Source: Streptomyces tauricus (lineage in GTDB: Bacteria > Actinomycetota > Actinomycetes > Streptomycetales > Streptomycetaceae). From it: a DNA stretch of 64,000 nucleotides. The stretch spans positions 117,013-181,012 of the forward strand of contig NZ_BMVY01000016.1 of the NCBI RefSeq assembly GCF_014650955.1, in the 5' to 3' direction. Of this stretch, positions 58,510 to 64,000 are shown piece by piece (position 1 is the first letter of the stretch; every line of letters starts with the position of its first letter). A program made the translations under genes and the position numbers. The notes beneath the pieces are model-generated. The model had not been told where the DNA came from and ran no database searches. It saw only the letters and a list, made by a program, of their open reading frames with translations.

Positions 58510-59481
58510 TCATGCGGCGGTCCTCAGGGCGAGCAGGTCCGAGATGGCGTGGACGGTGCGGAGCGTGGGCACCGGGACGTCCGTGATCTCCGCCAGTTCG
58601 ACGACCGCGGCGAGCAGCACGTCGAGTTCGAGCGGTTTGCCGCGCTCCAGGTCCTGGAGCGTGGAGGTGCGGTGGTCGCCGACGCGCTCCGCGCCGGCGA
58701 GGCGCCGCTCGATGGAGACGCCGACCCGGCAGCCCAGTGCCTCGGCGACCGCGAGCGTCTCGGTCATCATGATCTCGATGACCCGGCGGGTGCCGCCGTG
58801 CAGGCACATCTGCCGCATGGTGGCCCGGGCCAGGGCGCTGATGGGGTTGAAGGAGATGTTGCCGAGCAGCTTGAGCCAGATGTCGTTGCGCAGGTCGGGC
58901 TCCACCGGGCACTTGAGCCCGCCGGCCACCATGGCCTCGCCGAACGCGGTGCAGCGCGCCGAGACCGTACGGTCGGGCTCGCCGATGGAGAAGCGGGTGC
59001 CTTCGAGATGGCGGACCACTCCCGGCCCGGCCAGTTCGGTGGCCGCGTAGACGACACAGCCGATGGCCCGGGAGGGCGCGATCACCGCACTGACCGCGCC
59101 GCCGGGGTCCACGCTCTCGACGCGGTGGCCGTCGTGCGGGCCGCCGTGCCGGTGGAAGTACCACCAGGGGATGCCGTTCTGCGCGGCGATCACCGCGGTC
59201 GTGTCGTGCAGAAGGGGCTCGATGAGCGGCCCGCACGCCGCGTACGAGTTGGCCTTCAGGCCGAGGAGGACGAAGTCGACCGGGCCGACCTCGGCCGGGT
59301 CGTCGGTGGCGTGGGTCCGGGCGGTGAAGTCGCCGCGCGGGCTGAGCACTCGCACTCCGTGCTGCCTCATGGCCGCGAGATGCGGTCCACGGGCGATGAG
59401 GTGCACATCGGCACCCGCGCGATGCAGCGCGGCTCCGACGTAGGCGCCGATCGCACCGGCGCCGAGAACTGCCACTTTCAC
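58510..59481 (-). CDS. 2-dehydropantoate 2-reductase-family protein
   Basis: A 323-residue ketopantoate reductase (PanE/ApbA) family enzyme, NADPH-dependent. The nucleotide motif is GAGAIGAYVG (7-16). The catalytic lysine region reads LRNDIWLKLLGNISFNPISA, and RTSTLQDLERGKPLELD is the conserved C-terminal motif. As it is the first gene of the formate operon (31 bases before the catalytic subunit), it may act on a 2-keto acid other than ketopantoate. GTG 59481 starts the Rossmann strand directly. Confidence 0.88.
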   Translation of the reverse strand: MKVAVLGAGAIGAYVGAALHRAGADVHLIARGPHLAAMRQHGVRVLSPRGDFTARTHATDDPAEVGPVDFVLLGLKANSYAACGPLIEPLLHDTTAVIAAQNGIPWWYFHRHGGPHDGHRVESVDPGGAVSAVIAPSRAIGCVVYAATELAGPGVVRHLEGTRFSIGEPDRTVSARCTAFGEAMVAGGLKCPVEPDLRNDIWLKLLGNISFNPISALARATMRQMCLHGGTRRVIEIMMTETLAVAEALGCRVGVSIERRLAGAERVGDHRTSTLQDLERGKPLELDVLLAAVVELAEITDVPVPTLRTVHAISDLLALRTAA

Positions 59482-59834
59482 TGGGGGGCTCCGTTCGGTC
59501 GAGGGTACCGAGGAGACGCTGAACAGCGTTGAAGGGTGGTGCACACATGTCGACTGAATATTGTCTACAGTATGGGAGTTGGGGCAGCAAGGGTTCGCGC
59601 AGCACCTGGGACGCGGGGACCGGCCGCCCCCGGGTAGGTTGGAGCCGACTCCAGGGCTCGCTGAGGGTCGCGCTCCGAACACCCTTGGTAGAGACACGGA
59701 GTTCGGCCGGAAACACCGTTCGTCGGCCGAAACCGACCGTTCACCGCACCCCGCATACCGTTCACCGCATACGGTCGACCAGTTCGGGTGGACCGCCTTC
59801 CCAACTGAACAACCGCTTCCTATCGTCCGGGATC
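59482..59834. other. Divergent control region of the formate operon and OFA transporter
   Basis: This 353-base region contains no credible gene. It holds the dyad at 59558-59573, and a pair of perfect 12-base direct repeats ccgttcaccgca at 59737-59748 and 59758-59769, exactly 21 bases (two turns) apart. The second overlaps an inverted accgt...acggt at 59757-59775. The repeats lie 66-98 bases before the transporter start. Confidence 0.6.
59558..59573. promoter_or_regulatory. Dyad operator, candidate GntR/FCD site
   Basis: ATATTGTCTACAGTAT is a 16-base near-palindrome (arms match at 6 of 8 positions). Its GTCTACAGT (59563-59571) is the exact complement of ACTGTAGAC at 62514-62522 in front of the GntR regulator gene. 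It lies 77 bases before the ketopantoate-reductase-like start. Confidence 0.65.
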
Positions 59835-61154
59835 ATGAGTCCCCCTGTAGCCCCACCGGGCTGGAGCCGCTGGCTGGTCCCGCCCGCGGCCCTGTCGGTC
59901 CACCTCTCCATCGGACAGGCCTACGCCTGGTCCGTGTTCAAGCCCTCCCTGGAGTCCGCGCTCGACCTCAGCGGCACCCAGAGCGCGCTGCCCTTCCAGC
60001 TCGGCATCGTGATGCTCGGCCTGTCCGCCGCGTTCGGCGGCACCCTCGTGGAGCGCAACGGTCCGCGCTGGGCGATGACGGTCGCCCTGATCTGCTTCTC
60101 CTCGGGCTTCCTGATCTCCGCCCTCGGCGCCGCCACCGAGCAGTACTGGCTGATCGTGTTCGGCTACGGCTTCGTCGGCGGTATCGGCCTGGGCATCGGC
60201 TACATCTCGCCCGTCTCGACGCTCATCAAGTGGTTCCCGGACCGGCCCGGCATGGCCACCGGCATCGCGATCATGGGCTTCGGCGGCGGCGCGCTGATCG
60301 CCTCGCCGTGGTCCGCCCAGATGCTGGAGTCCTTCGGCTCCGACAGCTCGGGCATCGCGCTCGCCTTCCTCGTGCACGGACTGACGTACGCCGTCTTCAT
60401 GTCGCTCGGTGTGCTGCTGGTACGCGTGCCGCGCCCCGCGAAGACCGCGGCGGACGGCACCCCGGCCCCGCTGGAGGGCGTACAGGTCTCCGCGAACAGC
60501 GCCGTGCGCACCCCGCAGTTCTGGCTGCTGTGGATCGTGCTCTGCATGAACGTGACCGCGGGCATCGGCATCCTGGAGAAGGCCGCGCCGATGATCACCG
60601 ACTTCTTCGCGGACACCTCGACCCCCGTCTCGGTGTCGGCGGCGGCCGGTTTCGTCGCGCTGCTCTCGGCCGCGAACATGGCGGGCCGCATCGGCTGGTC
60701 GTCCACGTCCGACCTGATCGGACGCAAGAACATCTACCGCGTCTACCTGGGCGTCGGCGCGCTGATGTACGCGCTCATCGCCTGGGTCGGGGACTCCTCG
60801 AAGCCCGTCTTCATCATCGCCGCGCTGGTGATCCTCTCCTTCTACGGAGGCGGCTTCGCCACGATCCCCGCCTATCTGAAGGACCTCTTCGGGACCTACC
60901 AGGTCGGCGCGATCCACGGCCGGCTGCTCACCGCCTGGTCCACGGCCGGGGTCCTCGGACCGCTGATCGTCAACTGGATCGCGGACCGGCAGGAGGAGGC
61001 CGGCAAATCCGGAGCGTCCCTCTACGGACTGTCACTGGTCATCATGATCGGACTGCTCGTGGTCGGCTTCGTCGCGAACGAGCTGGTCCGGCCCGTCGAC
61101 GCCCGCCATCACGTCCCCGCCCGGAAGAAGGAGGCAGCCGATGTCCACGAGTGA
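59835..61154 (+). CDS. OFA-family MFS transporter (oxalate/formate antiporter type)
   Basis: A 439-residue, 12-helix MFS protein of the oxalate:formate antiporter family. The OFA signature elements include LSIGQAYAWSVFKPSLE in helix 1, GGIGLGIGYISPVSTLIKWF before KWFPDRPGMATGIAIMGFGG, and ISFNP-free late helices GGGFATIPAYLKDLFGT and STAGVLGPLIVNWIADRQEE. Placed opposite a formate dehydrogenase operon, it probably moves formate, oxalate or a related acid. ATG 59835 starts just before the first helix. Its end overlaps the next small gene by 14 bases. Confidence 0.9.
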   Translation: MSPPVAPPGWSRWLVPPAALSVHLSIGQAYAWSVFKPSLESALDLSGTQSALPFQLGIVMLGLSAAFGGTLVERNGPRWAMTVALICFSSGFLISALGAATEQYWLIVFGYGFVGGIGLGIGYISPVSTLIKWFPDRPGMATGIAIMGFGGGALIASPWSAQMLESFGSDSSGIALAFLVHGLTYAVFMSLGVLLVRVPRPAKTAADGTPAPLEGVQVSANSAVRTPQFWLLWIVLCMNVTAGIGILEKAAPMITDFFADTSTPVSVSAAAGFVALLSAANMAGRIGWSSTSDLIGRKNIYRVYLGVGALMYALIAWVGDSSKPVFIIAALVILSFYGGGFATIPAYLKDLFGTYQVGAIHGRLLTAWSTAGVLGPLIVNWIADRQEEAGKSGASLYGLSLVIMIGLLVVGFVANELVRPVDARHHVPARKKEAADVHE

Positions 61155-61302
61155 CAGCAGCCCGCCCGGTGGCGCCGCGGCGGACGGCCCGGTGCCCGAC
61201 CGCCGCCCGCTGATCGTCTTCGCCTGGGTCTGGGTGGGAGCGCCGCTGGCCTATGGTCTGTACGAGCTCGTACGGAAAGCGACCCAGTTGTTCACGGGGT
61301 AG
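61141..61302 (+). CDS. Small single-helix partner of the OFA transporter (MFS transporter small subunit type)
   Basis: A 53-residue protein starting ATG 61141 inside the transporter's last codons. Residues 1-22 are polar (MSTSDSSPPGGAAADGPVPD), followed by one membrane helix (PLIVFAWVWVGAPLAYGLYE) and a short amphipathic tail VRKATQLFTG. Small proteins of this kind are known downstream of OFA-type transporters and are annotated as small subunits. The overlap implies coupled translation. Confidence 0.8.
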   Translation: MSTSDSSPPGGAAADGPVPDRRPLIVFAWVWVGAPLAYGLYELVRKATQLFTG

Positions 61303-61510
61303 GCGCCCGCGGTTCCGCCCGGGACGGGCACCCGGGCGTGATCATGGGATAGGTACCCGAACGTCCGCTGGAGGGGTGTTCGGGCGTCCGACGGTCTGAC
61401 GGAAGCCGACAAGGGCGGCGCGGCAATCCTGTGACTTTACGTGCCCGCGTACCCGTGAGTACCTGATCAGACTGGTGAGTCCCGTTACCCCGGCAAGCAA
61501 GGGACCGCCC

Positions 61511-62449
61511 ATGAACGGCTCACGCATCACCGCCGTCGGCCATTACCAGCCCGCCAGGGTTCTCACCAACGAGGACCTGGCGGAGCTGGTCGACACCAGC
61601 GACGAGTGGATCACGAGCCGGGTGGGCATCCGTACCCGCCACATCGCCGGGCCCGACGAACCGGTCGACGAGCTGGCCGCGCACGCCGCCGCCAAGGCCC
61701 TGGCGGCCGCCGGCCTCACCCCCGAGGACATCGACCTCGTCCTGGTCGCCACCTCCACCGCCGTCGACCGCTCGCCCAACATGGCCGCCCGGGTCGCGGC
61801 CCGCCTGGGCATGCCGTCACCTGCGGTCATGGACCTCAACGTGGTCTGCGCGGGCTTCACCCACGCGCTCGCCACCGCCGACCACGCCGTACGGGCCGGG
61901 GGCGCGACCCGCGTCCTGGTGATCGGCGCCGACAAGATGTCCGAGGTCACCGACTGGACGGACCGCACGACCTGCGTCCTCGTCGGGGACGGGGCGGGCG
62001 CCGCCGTCGTCGAGGCCGCCGAGGAGTCCGCCATCGGACCCGTGCTCTGGGGCTCGGTGCCCGAGATGGGGCACGCGGTACGCATCGAGGGCACCCCCGC
62101 CCGGTTCGCCCAGGAGGGCCAGAGCGTCTACCGGTGGGCGACCACCAAGCTGCCCGCCATCGCGCGCAAGGCCTGCGAGCGCGCCGGGCTCACCCCCGAG
62201 GACCTCGCCGCGGTCGTGCTCCACCAGGCGAACCTGCGGATCATCGAACCCCTCGCCGGGAAGATCGGCGCGGTGAACGCCGTCGTCGCCCGCGATGTCG
62301 TCGAGTCCGGCAACACCTCCGCCGCCAGCATCCCGATCGCCCTGTCCAAGCTCGTCGAACGCGGCGAGATCTCCACCGGCGACCGCGTCCTCCTCTTCGG
62401 CTTCGGCGGCAATCTCTCGTACGCGGGTCAGGTCATCCACTGCCCGTGA
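61511..62449 (+). CDS. Beta-ketoacyl-ACP synthase III (KAS III) homologue
   Basis: A 312-residue thiolase-fold enzyme with the complete KAS III triad: C113 in DLNVVCAGFTHAL, H238 in VLHQANLRII, N268 in ESGNTSAAS. The N-terminus ITAVGHYQPARVLTNEDLAE and SDEWITSRVGIRTRH are typical. It stands alone without acpP, fabD or fabF, so it is a paralogue rather than the housekeeping FabH; its acyl primer is unknown. ATG 61511 has AAGGGA upstream. GTG 61475 is an in-frame alternative. Confidence 0.92.
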   Translation: MNGSRITAVGHYQPARVLTNEDLAELVDTSDEWITSRVGIRTRHIAGPDEPVDELAAHAAAKALAAAGLTPEDIDLVLVATSTAVDRSPNMAARVAARLGMPSPAVMDLNVVCAGFTHALATADHAVRAGGATRVLVIGADKMSEVTDWTDRTTCVLVGDGAGAAVVEAAEESAIGPVLWGSVPEMGHAVRIEGTPARFAQEGQSVYRWATTKLPAIARKACERAGLTPEDLAAVVLHQANLRIIEPLAGKIGAVNAVVARDVVESGNTSAASIPIALSKLVERGEISTGDRVLLFGFGGNLSYAGQVIHCP

Positions 62450-62513
62450 CCTGCGGGTCCTGCGGAGTGTGACGAGGCCAACTCCCCCTCGGCCTGGCCA
62501 TTGTGCGCCGTAG

Positions 62514-62534
62514 ACTGTAGACGAAAGACAATTG
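62514..62534. promoter_or_regulatory. Candidate GntR autoregulatory operator
   Basis: The sequence actgtagacgaaagacaat contains ACTGTAGAC (62514-62522), the exact complement of GTCTACAGT at 59563-59571. It is followed by agacaat (62526-62532), the complement of attgtct in that same site. It lies 66-86 bases before the regulator start. Confidence 0.6.
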
Positions 62535-62599
62535 ATACTGGCTTTCGGGCTGCCGTGCCGTCAGCGCGCGCGCCGCCACTGCCCAGGAGGGGGACCGCG

Positions 62600-63277
62600 A
62601 TGTTGTCGACCGGACTGCCGCAGGGGTCCGTGCCGAAGCTCGAACGGCCGGGTCCGCTCAGGGACCGCGTCTACGAGGCCCTGCTCGAACTGATCACGAC
62701 ACGCGCCCTCCAGCCCGGTCAGCACCTGGTCGAGAGCGAACTGGCCGGACACCTCGGGGTCTCCCGGCAGCCCGTGCGCGAGGCGCTGCAACGGCTGAAC
62801 ACCGAAGGATGGGTCGATCTGCGGCCCGCCCAGGGCGCGTTCGTGCACGAGCCGACCGAGGCGGAGGCGGACCAACTCCTCACCGTACGCACCCTGTTGG
62901 AGGCCGAGGCCGCCCGGCTCGCGGCGGCCAACACGGGCACCTCCGGCATCGCCGACCTGGAGGAGCTGTGCGCCCAGGGCGAGGCCGCCGTGGCCGCCGA
63001 CGACGTGGACGCCGCGGTCGCGACGAACGCCCGCTTCCACGCCAAGGTCATGGAGCTGGCCGGGAACACGGTCCTCGCCGAACTCGCCGCGCAGGTCGAC
63101 CGGCGGGTGCGCTGGTACTACACCCCGGTCGCCCGGCAGCGCGGGCAGCAGTCCTGGATCGAGCACCGCGACCTGATCGCCGCGATCGCGGCCCGCGACG
63201 AACAGCGCGCCACGGAAGTGATGCGCACCCACACGGAACACACCCGCAGGACGTACCACGCCCGGCCGCGCGACTGA
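62600..63277 (+). CDS. GntR-family regulator, FCD (FadR C-terminal) type
   Basis: A 225-residue regulator. The winged HTH (LRDRVYEALLELITTRALQP, LGVSRQPVREALQRLNTEGW) occupies about residues 18-80. The FCD ligand domain follows, with TVRTLLEAEAARLAAANTG, an NARFHAKVMELAGNTVL helix and HRDLIAAIAARDEQRA; conserved Asp/His residues of this domain bind a metal and often an organic acid. ATG 62600 follows GGAGGGGGACC. Shared operator sequences suggest it controls the formate/OFA divergon and itself. Confidence 0.92.
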   Translation: MLSTGLPQGSVPKLERPGPLRDRVYEALLELITTRALQPGQHLVESELAGHLGVSRQPVREALQRLNTEGWVDLRPAQGAFVHEPTEAEADQLLTVRTLLEAEAARLAAANTGTSGIADLEELCAQGEAAVAADDVDAAVATNARFHAKVMELAGNTVLAELAAQVDRRVRWYYTPVARQRGQQSWIEHRDLIAAIAARDEQRATEVMRTHTEHTRRTYHARPRD

Positions 63278-63328
63278 CGGCGAATCTTCACGCATGTGCG
63301 GGCGTCGGTACGTCGATATTGTGGCGAG

Positions 63329-64000
63329 ATGGCTGACACAACCGGCGGCGAGCCGCAGATCGACGGGCGCTCCACCCGCTGGGACGACCACAAGGCGCAG
63401 CGGCAGGTCGACCTGGTGGACGCGGCGGTGGCCCTCATCGAGGACGAGGGCACGCGCTTCAAGCTGCAGCGGCTGGCGGAGCGCGTGGGTCTGCCGCGCT
63501 CGGTGCTCTACCGGCACTTCAAGGACCGCGCCACGCTCGACGAGTTGATCCGCCGACGGGTCGTGGAGTCGTTCATGCGGGGGATCGAGCCCACCCTCAC
63601 CTTCGACGGGACGATCGAGGAGTCCGTACGGCGTGTGGTGGGCGCGCATCTGGACTGGGTGGCCCAACACCCGCGCCTGTACGCCTACATGGGCGTCGGC
63701 GAGCACGCGATGGGTGACGGGTCGCTGGTGGCGGACACCAAGGCGGCCATCGCGCTGATGCTCAGCGAGCGGTTCGCGGACGTGCTGAAGGCACTCGGGC
63801 TGCCGGAGGCGCCGATCCGTTCGGTGGCGATCGGCATCGTGGGGTTCGTGGACACCTGTGTCAACCAGTGGGTGCGCGACGAGCGGCGCGAGCTGTCCGA
63901 GGAGGAGCTGCGCGAGATGCTGTGCCGTTCCGTCTGGGCGGTGCTGGACGCGACGCTGCGGAACCTGGGCGTGCAGCTCTCGCCGCAGCAGCGGGTGGCG
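63329..64000 (+). CDS. TetR-family regulator (partial, runs off the window)
   Basis: The first 224 codons of a TetR regulator. The HTH is in residues about 25-70 (LVDAAVALIEDEGTRFKLQR, ERVGLPRSVLYRHFKDRATL), with the typical YRHFKD end. The ligand-binding helical domain follows (IEESVRRVVGAHLDWVAQHP; VDTCVNQWVRDERRELSEEE). No stop is reached by base 64000. The target is unknown; the gene is co-directional with and 51 bases after the GntR gene. Confidence 0.9.
   Translation, partial: MADTTGGEPQIDGRSTRWDDHKAQRQVDLVDAAVALIEDEGTRFKLQRLAERVGLPRSVLYRHFKDRATLDELIRRRVVESFMRGIEPTLTFDGTIEESVRRVVGAHLDWVAQHPRLYAYMGVGEHAMGDGSLVADTKAAIALMLSERFADVLKALGLPEAPIRSVAIGIVGFVDTCVNQWVRDERRELSEEELREMLCRSVWAVLDATLRNLGVQLSPQQRVA

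Noticed and set aside
61511..62449. KAS III gene as the housekeeping fabH or part of a polyketide cluster
   Set aside because: No acpP, fabD, fabF or other biosynthetic genes adjoin it.
1..64000. Search for tRNA, rRNA, insertion sequences, integrases and phage genes
   Set aside because: No cloverleaf-like gene, rRNA segment, transposase or integrase was recognised by eye on either strand; a tRNAscan or Infernal run could overturn this for small RNAs.

Overview
The window is high-GC (about 70%+) actinobacterial chromosome, almost certainly Streptomyces. The signs are gas-vesicle gvpK, a SigB/F-type sigma factor, DUF5753-type XRE regulators, CebR operators next to cellulases, frequent GTG starts with GTGA/ATGA overlaps, one rare TTA leucine codon, and repeated intergenic copies of a GC-rich element with core GCGCAGTTCCCCGCGCCCCT. 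I see no rRNA, tRNA, CRISPR array, transposase, integrase or phage module.

Layout. 1-505: end of a gas-vesicle cluster. 0.7-5 kb: methyltransferase, PAP2/diacylglycerol-kinase fusion and ABC-F ATPase. 5.1-9.6 kb: SigB-type sigma factor, then a run of three genes (acidic repeat secreted protein, aminotransferase-fold protein lacking the PLP lysine, metallo-beta-lactamase-fold hydrolase). 10-18.4 kb: DedA protein with a second MBL hydrolase, a small unknown, a membrane phosphodiesterase-like protein, an AAA ATPase/VWA-metallopeptidase pair and OsmC. 18.5-20.5 kb: solitary dnaK paralogue behind a HAIR-like operator. 20.7-25.9 kb: regulators and small metabolic genes, including a TTA-containing methyltransferase and a WYL-regulator divergon with a perfect 27-bp operator.

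26-37 kb is a plant-cell-wall block: PL11 rhamnogalacturonan lyase, a PIG-L deacetylase, GH74 xyloglucanase, GH48 and GH6 cellulases. A perfect CebR box and a 12/14 variant lie in the GH48/GH6 divergent promoter region. 37-40 kb: methyltransferase, SDR behind a MerR-type promoter, and aldo/keto reductase. 40-47 kb: a branched-chain-amino-acid-type ABC importer whose two permeases and one ATPase are fused into one 1003-residue protein, with its ATPase partner, its lipoprotein and a FadD ligase. 47-53 kb: LysR, bile-acid-symporter-like transporter, DUF4185 protein and sialidase.

53-63.3 kb is a formate module. FdhD, an iron-sulfur subunit, a NuoE-NuoF fusion and a molybdopterin catalytic subunit form one operon, preceded by a ketopantoate-reductase-like gene. 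Opposite is an OFA (oxalate/formate) transporter with a 53-residue partner. A KAS III homologue and a GntR/FCD regulator follow, and the regulator's promoter shares a 9-mer and flanking bases with the divergent formate promoter. The catalytic subunit lacks the N-terminal [4Fe-4S] domain normal for this family. That domain is instead the last 50 residues of the iron-sulfur subunit, encoded three genes along. The window ends inside a TetR-family gene.
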